DNA from: Rhizobium sp. NXC24
GTDB taxonomy: Bacteria > Pseudomonadota > Alphaproteobacteria > Rhizobiales > Rhizobiaceae
Assembly (NCBI RefSeq): GCF_002944315.1
Contig: NZ_CP024311.1
Coordinates: forward strand, 3,912,501-3,976,500
DNA length: 64,000 nt
Reading direction: 5' to 3'
The position numbers and the translations under genes were made by a program. The notes beneath the pieces were generated by a model. It did not search any database. It saw only the letters and a list, made by a program, of their open reading frames with translations, and was not told the origin of the DNA. Shown one piece after another: positions 25,144-33,535 of this stretch. Position 1 is the stretch's first letter. Each line of letters starts with the position of its first letter.

Positions 25144-26063
25144 CGCAAACGATTAGCCGGCTCAGCAGGTCCGCTATTCACATAAATCGCATAGAGCGAG
25201 CTCGTGGCGGTGATGTAAAGCCGGTTGCGCTTCGGGCCGCCGAAGCAGAGGTTCGATATGACTTCGGGAACGAGAATGCGGCCGATCAATGTGCCATCCG
25301 GCGCGTAAACCCGGACGGAATCGCCGCTGGAGGCAAAGATGTTGCCATGGCGATCGACCCGGAAACCGTCGAACATGCCGACTTCGCAGGTGGCGAAGAC
25401 CCGCCCCTCGCTGAGACTGCGCCTGTCCGGATTGACGGAATAGGCCGTGATTGTCGGCGGCAGGCCGGGCACATGCGAACCACCGGTATCGGAGACGTAG
25501 AGCACGCTTTCATCCGGCGAAAAGGCAAGGCCGTTCGGCTTGACGCGGTCGCTGGCGACCAGCGTCACCGTTCCGTCCGCCGGATCGATGCGGTAGACAT
25601 TCGATGCGTTGATTTCCGATGGTGCGGCAAAGCCCTCATAATCACTGTCGATCCCATAGGTCGGATCGGTGAACCAGACCGAGCCATCCGACTTCACGAC
25701 GACGTCGTTCGGCGAATTCAGCCGTTTGCCGTCGAAATGTTCGGCGAGCGACCGCCAAACGCCGTCATGATCAAGCCGGCTGACACTGCGGCGGCCGTGC
25801 TCGCAGGCGACGATCCGGCCCTCGAAATCGAGCGTATGGCCATTGTGATAACCAACCGGGCTCTCAAAGACGCCGGCTGCGCCCGTCACCTCGTCATAAC
25901 GCAGGATTCGGTCGTTCGGTATATCGGACCACACGACATGACGCGCGGCCGGCACATAGACGGGTCCCTCGGTCCAACGCCCGCCCGTCCAAAGCTGCTC
26001 CAATTTCGCAGAACCATTGATCAGCGCCTTGAAGCGCTGATCGAGAATATCATACTGGCTCAT
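25140..26063 (-). CDS. SMP-30/gluconolactonase-family lactonase
   Basis: 307-residue six-bladed beta-propeller protein of the SMP-30/GNL/LRE family. Expected divalent-metal ligands are E in WTEGPVY, N in NSPNDVV and D in YVSDTGG. Members hydrolyse sugar lactones after sugar oxidation. No dehydrogenase is adjacent, so its sugar is unknown. No signal peptide, hence cytoplasmic. Convergent with the GFA gene, the two stop codons overlapping in ttaa at 25140-25143. Confidence 0.9.
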   Translation of the reverse strand: MSQYDILDQRFKALINGSAKLEQLWTGGRWTEGPVYVPAARHVVWSDIPNDRILRYDEVTGAAGVFESPVGYHNGHTLDFEGRIVACEHGRRSVSRLDHDGVWRSLAEHFDGKRLNSPNDVVVKSDGSVWFTDPTYGIDSDYEGFAAPSEINASNVYRIDPADGTVTLVASDRVKPNGLAFSPDESVLYVSDTGGSHVPGLPPTITAYSVNPDRRSLSEGRVFATCEVGMFDGFRVDRHGNIFASSGDSVRVYAPDGTLIGRILVPEVISNLCFGGPKRNRLYITATSSLYAIYVNSGPAEPANRLR

Positions 26064-26232
26064 GATGCTCCGCCCTGTTCCTCACAGCCAGCCAACCTCC
26101 GGACCGGCCTCCCGTAGTCGGAAACCAATCTAGAGACAGCAATCATCGGCTGTCAAAAACAAGCTGCGGACATGACACGCTTTTTACCGGCGTCTTTTTC
26201 GTTGCTGGAAGATCTATCCTGCCAGCTCCATC

Positions 26233-26284
26233 GTCCCCGCTCTCCGCAATACGGGAAAGGGCTAGGGTGAGTGGCCGGGCAGGC
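26233..26284. repeat. RIME-like element, half copy
   Basis: Carries the right half of the repeat (gtccccgctctccgc...gcgg-like stem, then gggctagggtgagtggcc), matching 1529-1581 and 58711-58756. The matching left half is absent. It sits in the 270-bp gap between the lactonase start and the aldehyde oxidoreductase operon end. Confidence 0.65.
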
Positions 26285-26333
26285 GAGCGCGGCGAAACCA
26301 CGTTTGCCCGACCATCCCCAAATCCCTCAAAAA

Positions 26334-28622
26334 TTACAGCAGTTTCTCCAACGTAATCGGCAGATCGCGTATCCGTTTGCCCGTCGCGTGGAAAACCGCA
26401 TTGGCAATCGCCGGCGCAACGCCGACGATCCCCAGTTCGCCGACCGCTTTGCCGCCGAGCACGGAGGCATGCGGATCGGGGATGCCGACGGAAATCACTT
26501 CGATGTCGGGAATATCGGCATTGGTCGGCACGAGATAGTCGCCGAGGTTGTTGTTGATGACGCGCGCGTAGCGCTCATCGACAATGCCCTCTTCAAGCAG
26601 CGCCTGGCCGATGCCCATGATGATGCCGCCCTTCCACTGGCTTTCGGCGAGTTTCGGATTGTAGAGCCGGCCGGAATCGAGTGCCGAAACAACGCGTGAG
26701 ACGCGCACGGTGCCGAAATCCTCGTCGACACGCACTTCGATGAAGTGCGCGCACCAGCTATGCATCGAATAGTCGCCCTCCGTCGGCGACAGCATGGTCG
26801 CGATGGTCGAGAAGTTGCGGTAATGATCCGCCTTGTTCTGCTTGTCTTCCGGCAGGGTATTGCGCAGCACCTCGATCTTGTCGCGGCCGATCTGCCGCAA
26901 CAGATCGGCAATAGCGATGCCATTGCCGCCGTCGCGTGGCGGCAGAATGCGGCCTTCCGAAACGATCAGCGTATTGGCCTGCAGATCTCGGAACGGCGAG
27001 TTGGGATCGTTGATCGCCAGACCCACCAGCTCTTCACGGGCCGCGACCGCCGCCTTGTAGACGGCGCCGGTCATCAGGTTTGCAAGCTGCGAACCGCCCG
27101 CGACGGGTGCGCGTGGCAGGGCGGAATCGCCGAGCTTGACGCGGATCTGTTCGATCGGAATGCCGAGCGTTTCGGCCGCCGTCTGCGCCAGGATCGTATA
27201 GGTACCCTGCCCCATGTCGATGCCGCTGCTCGCCACCTCCGCCGAGCCGTCGGCGAGGATGCGCACCAGCGCTTCGCCCGGCGTGCGGCGCACCGGATAG
27301 GTGCCGGCGCCCACCCCCCAGCCGATCAGATGCTTGCCGTCCCGCATGGAGCGCGGCGCATGCGAGCGCTTCGCCCAGCCGAAAGCCCTGGCACCGGCCT
27401 CGAAAGCCTCGCGCAATTGCCTTGTCGACCAGGGCTTGTCCGCTTCCTGATCCCGCTCGGCATAGTTCTTCAGCCGGATTTCCAGCGGGTCCATGCCGAG
27501 TTGGTAGGCGAGCTCGTCGATGGCGCTTTCGATGCCCCAGGCGCTGGGATTTTCGCCGGGCGCGCGCAATGCGCCGGGCTTTACGGTGTTCACCGCCACG
27601 ATGTTCTGCCGCGACGAGAGATTGGGCGTCGCATACATGATCGAGGTTACGACACCCAACGGCTCGACCGCCACGTCGCCCACCGAAGTCTCGTTGGCGC
27701 TCCTGTGAACGATGGAGAGAAGCTTGCCGTCCTTGGTCGCGCCAAGCGCGATCGTCTGCCGCGTGCCGGGCCGACCGCCGAAAGATGTGAAGGTCTGCGG
27801 CCGGGTGATGACCAGCTTCACCGGACGGCCGAGCAGCTTCGCCGCCATGACACCAACAGCCCCATGCGGCAAGGCCAGCGCCTTGGAGCCGAAGCCGCCG
27901 CCGATATAGGGCGAGATCATCCGCACATTCTCGAAGGGAATACCGAACCATTCGGCATAGGTGCGCGCCATGCCGTCGATCCACTGGCTCGGCTCCCAGA
28001 GGGTCAGCATGTCACCATCCCACTTGGCAATCAGCCCATGCGGCTCGATCGGCACATTGTATTCGCGCGGCGTCTTGTATTCCGCCTCGATCTTGACCGG
28101 AGCTGCGGCCAGGGCGGCTGCGGCATCGCCCCATTCCCTTGTCATCGGATCGATCGGAAAACCCTCGCCGCCCGTCGAATCTTCAAGACCAAAGATCGCC
28201 GGAGCCTCCTCATAGGTGACCTTGACCAGTGCCGCCGCCGCTGTCGCCTGCTCAAAAGTTTCAGCAACGACGACGGCGACATGCTGGCCGCTATAGGTAA
28301 TGTCCGTGACAAGCGCCCGATACGGGCCTTCCGGACCAGGGGTGTCGAGCCAGGTGGTCGGCGAGTTCAGGTCCGGCATCATATCCGGCGTCAGCACCAG
28401 CAGCACGCCCGGTGCTTTCTCCGCCGCCGATATATCCATGCCGATGATGCGGCCGGCGGCGATCGTGCTTTGCACCATCACCGCATGGGTCAGACCCTCA
28501 AGATCGTGCTCGACGGCATAGTCGGCCTCGCCCTTGATCTTCGCCGTTCCGTCAAGGCGCGACAGTCGTCCGCCGAGCGCGCCGTCGGCGGCGCTGTGTT
28601 TTCTGGTTTCCATGATGGTCAT
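26334..28622 (-). CDS. paoC: Xanthine dehydrogenase/aldehyde oxidase family molybdopterin subunit (PaoC-like)
   Basis: 762-residue large subunit that binds the molybdopterin cofactor and performs hydroxylation of an aldehyde or N-heterocycle. The catalytic glutamate is expected in GGKAVGELGIVGVAPAIANAV near the C-terminus; QTFTSFGGRPGTRQ and GGGFGSKALALPHG are typical of the family. The gene order 2Fe-2S, FAD, Mo subunits matches E. coli PaoABC aldehyde oxidoreductase. The start at 28622 overlaps the previous stop (ATGA). A frame extending to 28799 lies inside the FAD-subunit gene and is rejected. Confidence 0.92.
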   Translation of the reverse strand: MTIMETRKHSAADGALGGRLSRLDGTAKIKGEADYAVEHDLEGLTHAVMVQSTIAAGRIIGMDISAAEKAPGVLLVLTPDMMPDLNSPTTWLDTPGPEGPYRALVTDITYSGQHVAVVVAETFEQATAAAALVKVTYEEAPAIFGLEDSTGGEGFPIDPMTREWGDAAAALAAAPVKIEAEYKTPREYNVPIEPHGLIAKWDGDMLTLWEPSQWIDGMARTYAEWFGIPFENVRMISPYIGGGFGSKALALPHGAVGVMAAKLLGRPVKLVITRPQTFTSFGGRPGTRQTIALGATKDGKLLSIVHRSANETSVGDVAVEPLGVVTSIMYATPNLSSRQNIVAVNTVKPGALRAPGENPSAWGIESAIDELAYQLGMDPLEIRLKNYAERDQEADKPWSTRQLREAFEAGARAFGWAKRSHAPRSMRDGKHLIGWGVGAGTYPVRRTPGEALVRILADGSAEVASSGIDMGQGTYTILAQTAAETLGIPIEQIRVKLGDSALPRAPVAGGSQLANLMTGAVYKAAVAAREELVGLAINDPNSPFRDLQANTLIVSEGRILPPRDGGNGIAIADLLRQIGRDKIEVLRNTLPEDKQNKADHYRNFSTIATMLSPTEGDYSMHSWCAHFIEVRVDEDFGTVRVSRVVSALDSGRLYNPKLAESQWKGGIIMGIGQALLEEGIVDERYARVINNNLGDYLVPTNADIPDIEVISVGIPDPHASVLGGKAVGELGIVGVAPAIANAVFHATGKRIRDLPITLEKLL

Positions 28623-29602
28623 GCCAATTCTCCCATCGTCAGGATGGCACGCTCGACGACACGCGGCGCAAGCGTAATCTTGTAATGATTGGCACCGTGG
28701 TAGACGGCACCTTGGACAGCGAGCAGGCTGGCACGCTTCACAGCCGCGGCATCGAGCACCTGCCCCTTCAATGCTTCTTCGACGGCGCGGGCGCGCCACG
28801 GTTTGGTGGCGACACCGCCGAGTGCCACCCTGATATCACGGATCGTCCGGCCGTCCGCCTCCAGTTCGAGCCCGACCGCGGCGCTGGCGGCGGCGAACTC
28901 ATAGGACTGCCGGTCGCGCACCTTGAGGTAGGTCGAACGGCGTGCGGCCGCGGATGTCGGAATGGTGATCGCCGTGATCATCTCGCCCGGCTCGATCGCA
29001 TGTTCCCGCTCGGGTGTCGTTCCCGGCAAAAGGAAGAAATCGTCGACCGCGACCTGACGGCCGCCGAGATGCACGACCGCATCGAAGGCCACCAGAGCGA
29101 CCGCGAGATCGCCAGGATTGGTAGCGATACAGGCCTCGCTGGTGCCGAGAACGGCATGATTGCGCGTGACGCCGCCGATTGCCGAGCAGCCGGAACCGGG
29201 CGCGCGCTTGTTGCAAGCCGGAAAGGTCGCCGGATCGCGGAAATAGGGGCAGCGCGTGCGCTGCATCAGATTGCCGCCGATCGTCGCCATGTTGCGGATC
29301 TGCGCCGAGGCCGCGAGCGACAGTGCCTGCGAAACGGCCGGGAACTGCGCCTTGATGTTGGTATCGTCGGCGACCCGGCTCATCTTGGCGAGTGCACCGA
29401 TCATTACACTCCGATCGGTGAGAGAGATGGCATCGAGGCCGGCAAGATGGCTGATATCCACCACTCTCTCTGGTTCAGCAACGCCGCATTTGGCAAGGTC
29501 GAGCAGCGTCGTGCCGCCGGCGAGCAGCATGGTGGCGGAAGAGGCCGCGGCTTGCCGGGCTTCATCGACGGAGCCGGCGCGGAGATAGGAAAACGCTTTC
29601 AT
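28619..29602 (-). CDS. paoB: FAD-binding subunit with extra Fe-S cysteines (PaoB-like)
   Basis: 327-residue FAD subunit of a xanthine-oxidase-family enzyme. The FAD-binding PCMH fold is at the N-terminus (LLAGGTTLLDLAK), followed by ATIGGNLMQRTRCPYFRD. Cysteines in TRCPYF, FPACNKR, GSGCSA and SEACIA form the inserted cluster that in PaoB holds a 4Fe-4S centre. Start at 29602 and stop at 28619 overlap both neighbours by ATGA, so all three subunits are made in coupled fashion. Confidence 0.92.
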   Translation of the reverse strand: MKAFSYLRAGSVDEARQAAASSATMLLAGGTTLLDLAKCGVAEPERVVDISHLAGLDAISLTDRSVMIGALAKMSRVADDTNIKAQFPAVSQALSLAASAQIRNMATIGGNLMQRTRCPYFRDPATFPACNKRAPGSGCSAIGGVTRNHAVLGTSEACIATNPGDLAVALVAFDAVVHLGGRQVAVDDFFLLPGTTPEREHAIEPGEMITAITIPTSAAARRSTYLKVRDRQSYEFAAASAAVGLELEADGRTIRDIRVALGGVATKPWRARAVEEALKGQVLDAAAVKRASLLAVQGAVYHGANHYKITLAPRVVERAILTMGELA

Positions 29603-30066
29603 CGGCTGGCCTCCGCTGCTTCGCGCACGGCGGCGACGATGTGCGGATAGGCGCCGCAACGACAGAGATTGCCGGCCATATATTCGCGGATTTCGTCATC
29701 CGAGCCGGCATGGCCCTCGCGGATGCAGGCAACGGCGGACATGATCTGTCCCGGCGTGCAATAACCGCACTGGAAGGCGTCATGCTCCAGAAAAGCGGCC
29801 TGGACCGGGTGCAGATCGCCGTTTTCCGCCGCCAACCCTTCGATCGTCGTCACCTTACGACCTTCGACCTGCGCGGCCAACGTCAGGCAGGAGAGCACGC
29901 GCTCGCCGTCGACATGAACGGTGCAGGCGCCGCATTGGCCCTGGTCGCAGCCTTTCTTGGTGCCGGTCAGACAGAGATGCTCGCGAAGGGCATCGAGAAG
30001 CGTGACACGCGGATCGAGCGAAAGCTCGTGCTCGCGTCCGTTGATATCGAGATGGACAATAGTCAT
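29599..30066 (-). CDS. paoA: 2Fe-2S iron-sulfur subunit (PaoA-like)
   Basis: 155-residue small subunit with two 2Fe-2S clusters: the plant-ferredoxin type (GTKKGCDQGQCGACTVHV...RVLSCLT) and the C-terminal FQCGYCTPG...NLCRCGAYPHI pair. No twin-arginine signal is present, unlike E. coli PaoA, so this enzyme is probably cytoplasmic. The start at 30066 is preferred for an agggag site seven bases upstream; ATG at 30093 would add nine residues. First gene of the minus-strand operon. Confidence 0.92.
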   Translation of the reverse strand: MTIVHLDINGREHELSLDPRVTLLDALREHLCLTGTKKGCDQGQCGACTVHVDGERVLSCLTLAAQVEGRKVTTIEGLAAENGDLHPVQAAFLEHDAFQCGYCTPGQIMSAVACIREGHAGSDDEIREYMAGNLCRCGAYPHIVAAVREAAEASR

Positions 30067-30369
30067 CAGGTCACTCCCTGTTCGGGTCATCATCTTGCAA
30101 TCATCAGGATCTGCCGGTCATGACATCCGCTCTTGATGTCGGCCCGACCGGCGCCAGGTAATCAGGCGACAGCGCTTTCGCCGGCGCGTGCGGTTGTGGT
30201 GGGACGCCCGAGGGGAGGCTGCGCTTTCGCCGTCCCTAATCCTCCGATCAGACGGCAATGGCGTCCCAGCCCTTAATGCGGTAACAATCCTTCGGTACTC
30301 CAGAATAAACGGAGGCGCCTCCGTTTATTAACTTAGAGACTTGTCTGGTATCGTCAAGTCGCAATCCGC
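30067..30369. other. Divergent intergenic region between paoABC and a TetR gene
   Basis: About 300 bp without a credible frame. It contains the strong palindrome at 30304-30329 near the TetR start and otherwise GC-rich sequence. Nothing else was identified. Confidence 0.6.
30304..30329. promoter_or_regulatory. Perfect 26-bp palindromic operator
   Basis: Perfect inverted repeat, left arm aataaacggaggc (30304-30316) and right arm gcctccgtttatt (30317-30329), with no spacer. It lies 41 bp before the TetR start at 30370 in the divergent spacer with paoABC. A TetR-type repressor site is the natural reading. Confidence 0.75.
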
Positions 30370-31005
30370 ATGGAGCATAAATTGGCTTCGAAGCCATCGC
30401 CAGGGCTCAAGGACGAAACGCCGCCAGGCGCAAAAACCCTGCGTGCGGATGCACGCCGCAATCGCGACAAACTCATCGAAGCCGCGGCGCAAGCCTTCGC
30501 CAGCCACGGCACCGCCGCCTCGCTCGAAGACATTGCGCGGCGCGCCGGTGTCGGCGTTGGAACGCTCTACCGCCATTTTCCGACCCGCGAACATCTGGTC
30601 GAAGTCGTCTATCGCCACGAGGTCGAGGTGCTCTGCAACGCGGCCGAAGAGCTTTCGCGCGAGCGTGCGCCGGATCAGGCGCTGGAGGAATGGATGCACC
30701 GCTTCGTCGGCTATATCGCCACCAAGCGCGGCATGGCCGACAGCCTGCGCATCCTGCTCAACAGCAATTCCGAACTCTTCGCCGACAGCTACGGCATGGT
30801 GCCGATCGCGCTCCGCGGCCTGATCGAACGGGCCGTCGCCGACGGCTCTATCCGCGCCGATGTCGACAGCACCGACGTGCTGCATGCGCTGTCCGGCACC
30901 TATTCCATGCCCACTTCACTGGAATGGCACGACCGCTCCCGCCGCCTCGTCCGCCTGCTGATGGACGGCCTGCGCTGGGGTGCACCGAAAATGCGGGCGC
31001 CGTAG
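30370..31005 (+). CDS. TetR/AcrR-family regulator, probable regulator of paoABC
   Basis: 211 residues. A polar N-terminal tail (1-28) is followed by the helix-turn-helix (about 30-78: AASLEDIARRAGVGVGTLYRHFPTREHLVE) and a helical ligand domain. Divergent from the aldehyde oxidoreductase operon and next to the 26-bp palindrome, so it most likely represses itself and that operon until an aldehyde-type signal binds. That link is inferred from position only. Confidence 0.88.
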   Translation: MEHKLASKPSPGLKDETPPGAKTLRADARRNRDKLIEAAAQAFASHGTAASLEDIARRAGVGVGTLYRHFPTREHLVEVVYRHEVEVLCNAAEELSRERAPDQALEEWMHRFVGYIATKRGMADSLRILLNSNSELFADSYGMVPIALRGLIERAVADGSIRADVDSTDVLHALSGTYSMPTSLEWHDRSRRLVRLLMDGLRWGAPKMRAP

Positions 31006-31121
31006 GGCCTGATAATCGGTGGGGCACTTCCTATATGCTTTTGAGCTGAGATCGTCAGGCGAGTTTCTTGCTGCGGCAGAGCCAAACTCCCTTAACATTC
31101 ACCAAAGCTGAGGAAAGCAAA

Positions 31122-31724
31122 ATGTCCGAAAAGCTGGTCAAGATTCCCGGTCCCGATCATCCGATCACGATCGAGAACAAGCGTGCCCATGTCACCGTCT
31201 CCGTCGCCGGCAAGGTTATTGCCGATACGCGTGAGGCGCTGTCCCTGAAGGAAGCCTCCTATCCCGCGGTCATTTATGTGCCGCGCAAAGATATCGACAT
31301 GTCCGCGCTCAAGAGGACCGACCATGCCACTTACTGTCCCTATAAGGGCGATTGCTCCTATTACAGCATCCCCGTCGGCGGCGAGCGCTCGGTGAATGCG
31401 GTCTGGACCTACGAAAATCCGCGCGCCGCCGTCAGCCAGATCAAGGATTACATGGCCTTCTACCCGGATCGGGTGGATGCCACCGGTCGATGTCTAAAGC
31501 GCCATCCCGCTTCCGCTGTCGAAAACATAGACCTGATCGGCATTGACGTTGACCTTCAATTGCTCGCCATAGCGAACCGGAGCCTCACCGTCGACGACGG
31601 CCGTCACTTGCTCGCCGGCCAGATCGAACAGCACATGGGTCTGCGCGCCCGTCGGTTCGACCAGCAAGGTCTGGCCGGTGAGCGGCGAGCCGCTGCCCGT
31701 CAGGCTGAGATGTTCCGGCCGTAG
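31122..31724 (+). CDS. DUF427-domain protein with an abnormal read-through C-terminus
   Basis: 200 residues as encoded. Residues 1-115 are a complete DUF427 domain (PGPDHPITIENKRAHVTVSV, ending VWTYENPRAAVSQIKDYMAFYPDRVDA). Homologues normally stop just after this point. Here the frame continues about 75 residues antisense through the 3' end of the ABC ATPase gene (31494-32564) to a stop at 31724. The tail has no domain-like character. A deletion or rearrangement near 31485 probably removed the native stop. Good ribosome site (gaggaaagcaaa). Function of DUF427 is unknown. Confidence 0.75.
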   Translation: MSEKLVKIPGPDHPITIENKRAHVTVSVAGKVIADTREALSLKEASYPAVIYVPRKDIDMSALKRTDHATYCPYKGDCSYYSIPVGGERSVNAVWTYENPRAAVSQIKDYMAFYPDRVDATGRCLKRHPASAVENIDLIGIDVDLQLLAIANRSLTVDDGRHLLAGQIEQHMGLRARRFDQQGLAGERRAAARQAEMFRP

Positions 31725-32564
31725 GCCGATCTTCACGCTCTGACCGGACTTCACTCTGCGCTCGCCTGCGATGCGAACCTGCGTGCCGTCTGTGAGCCGC
31801 ACCGACGGTGAGCCGTCAACACCATTCACCATGCCATCGAGAAAATTCATCGCAGGCGAGCCGATGAAGCCGGCGACGAAGAGATTGGCCGGCTGGCGAT
31901 AAAGCTCGATCGGCGTCCCCTGCTGCTCGATCCGCCTTTGGTTCAGCACGACGATGCGGTCCGCGAGCGTCATCGCTTCGATCTGGTCGTGGGTGACATA
32001 GATCGACGTGGTCTGCACCTTCTGATGCAGTGCCTTGATCTCCGAGCGCATCTGCACGCGCAGTTTTGCGTCGAGGTTCGACAAGGGCTCGTCGAACAGG
32101 AAGACGGCGGGATTGCGCACCACGGCGCGGCCCATGGCGACACGCTGGCGCTGGCCGCCGGAGAGCTGCGCCGGCTTGCGGTCGAGCAGCTTGGTGAGGT
32201 CGAGCATGCGCGCCGCCTCGTTGACCCGCTGCTCGATCACCGGCTTGGGCTGGCCCGAGAGCTTCAGGTTGAAGCCCATATTCTCGGCCACCGTCATGTG
32301 CGGATAGAGCGCGTAGGACTGGAAGACCATGGCGATGTTGCGCTCGCGCGGCGTCATGCTGTTGACCACCTGCCCGCCGATCGAAACGTCACCATCGGTA
32401 ATTTCCTCGAGCCCGGCGATCATCCGCAGCAGCGTGGACTTACCGCAGCCGGAGGGACCAACAAGCGCGATGAACTCGCCATCATCGATCGCCAGCGAGA
32501 TATCGTGGATGACCGGAAGCGCCCCATAGGCCTTGTGGATGTTATGCAGTTCGACGGATGCCAT
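31494..32564 (-). CDS. Sugar ABC transporter ATPase (UgpC/MsmK/MalK type)
   Basis: 356-residue CUT1-class ATPase. Walker A GPSGCGKST is at about residues 36-44, signature LSGGQRQR near 135 and Walker B FLFDEPLSNLDA near 155, followed by a C-terminal TOBE/regulatory domain (about 240-356) ending normally at VYVFDSGSGMAL. It would power uptake by the permeases at 32687-33535 and 33528-34466 with the binding protein at 34539. The repeat element at 32583-32684 separates it from the permeases but the order and strand suggest one transcript. Confidence 0.93.
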   Translation of the reverse strand: MASVELHNIHKAYGALPVIHDISLAIDDGEFIALVGPSGCGKSTLLRMIAGLEEITDGDVSIGGQVVNSMTPRERNIAMVFQSYALYPHMTVAENMGFNLKLSGQPKPVIEQRVNEAARMLDLTKLLDRKPAQLSGGQRQRVAMGRAVVRNPAVFLFDEPLSNLDAKLRVQMRSEIKALHQKVQTTSIYVTHDQIEAMTLADRIVVLNQRRIEQQGTPIELYRQPANLFVAGFIGSPAMNFLDGMVNGVDGSPSVRLTDGTQVRIAGERRVKSGQSVKIGLRPEHLSLTGSGSPLTGQTLLVEPTGAQTHVLFDLAGEQVTAVVDGEAPVRYGEQLKVNVNADQVYVFDSGSGMAL

Positions 32565-32582
32565 GTTGTTTGCTCCGATGAG

Positions 32583-32684
32583 AGCAATTCCAGGAAAAGT
32601 GCATAGCGGTTTTCCGTCCGGAATTGCTGGAAAACAAAGAAATAGAGCGGTTCAGAGTTTCCGTGAAAAGCTGAACCGCTCTAG
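32583..32684. repeat. Composite palindromic repeat between permease and ATPase genes
   Basis: First palindrome about 32583-32630 (agcaattccaggaaaagtgc ... gtccggaattgct), linker ggaaaacaaagaaa, then a second palindrome at about 32643-32684 with arms tagagcggttcag/ctgaaccgctcta. The reverse complement of 14279-14382 matches this element. It lies inside the ABC operon, where its hairpins could lower expression of the ATPase relative to the permeases. Confidence 0.82.
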
Positions 32685-32686
32685 GC

Positions 32687-33535
32687 TCAGGATTTCACGG
32701 CACCGGCGGTGAGACCCGCGATGATGTGTTTCTGCGCCAGGAAGAAGACGATGATGGTGGGCATGATGGTGAGCGTGATGAAGGCGAGCACCAGTTCCCA
32801 TTCCGTGCCGAATTCGCCGCTATAGACCATCATGCCGAGCGGCCAGGGATAGATCGAATCCGAATTCAGCATGATCAGCGGCAGGATATAGCTGTTCCAA
32901 CTGCCGACGAAGGAGATGATGCTGACGGTGGCGACGATCGGCCGGGAGAGCGGCAGCGAGATATGCCAGAAGAAGCGGATATAGCCGCAACCATCGACGA
33001 AAGCCGCCTGGAACAATTCTTCCGGAAGGTTGCGAAAATAGTTTCTAAAGAGAAGAATACTCATACCGAGGCCGAAAGCCACCTGCGGCAGCACCACGCC
33101 CCAATAAGTATTGAGCAGGCCGAGATCGCGGATGCGGATGAACAGCGGCAGGATGGCGGTCGCCGCCGGGAACATCAGGCCGATCAGGAAATAATTCAGC
33201 AGGAAGTTCGAGCCGAAGAACTTCACATGCGCAAAGGCGAAGGCTGCCATGGCCGAGACTGTGACCGTCAGGAACACGGTCAGGGTGGCGATGATCAGCG
33301 AATTCATCATCTGCCGCCAATAGCGATCGCCGAAGAGGATGCCGGTATAGTTCTCGAAATGCCACTCGGCCGGCAGGCCGAAGGGATTGGTTCGGAGATC
33401 GCCGAGCGACTTGAAACCGCCGAGCGCCGTGGTCAACAGCGGAATCAGCACGATGGCGGCGATGATGGTCAGCGACACGTAGAGATAGATCTTCGTGCCG
33501 GTGGTCATGCGAACGGATGAGGCCATATCAGTCAT
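32687..33535 (-). CDS. Sugar ABC transporter permease (MalG type)
   Basis: 282-residue inner-membrane permease of the CUT1 MalG class with about six spans. The cytoplasmic EAA loop that docks to the ATPase reads EELFQAAFVDGCGYIRFFWHISLPLSRP (about 185-212). It ends in VKS with the usual IIAGLTAGAVKS tail. The ATG at 33535 overlaps the preceding permease gene by eight bases; a second ATG three codons in is possible. Confidence 0.93.
   Translation of the reverse strand: MTDMASSVRMTTGTKIYLYVSLTIIAAIVLIPLLTTALGGFKSLGDLRTNPFGLPAEWHFENYTGILFGDRYWRQMMNSLIIATLTVFLTVTVSAMAAFAFAHVKFFGSNFLLNYFLIGLMFPAATAILPLFIRIRDLGLLNTYWGVVLPQVAFGLGMSILLFRNYFRNLPEELFQAAFVDGCGYIRFFWHISLPLSRPIVATVSIISFVGSWNSYILPLIMLNSDSIYPWPLGMMVYSGEFGTEWELVLAFITLTIMPTIIVFFLAQKHIIAGLTAGAVKS

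Noticed and set aside
26745..28685. Open frame of 646 codons on the plus strand
   Set aside because: It is antisense to the PaoC-like subunit, with no recognisable motif or start signal.
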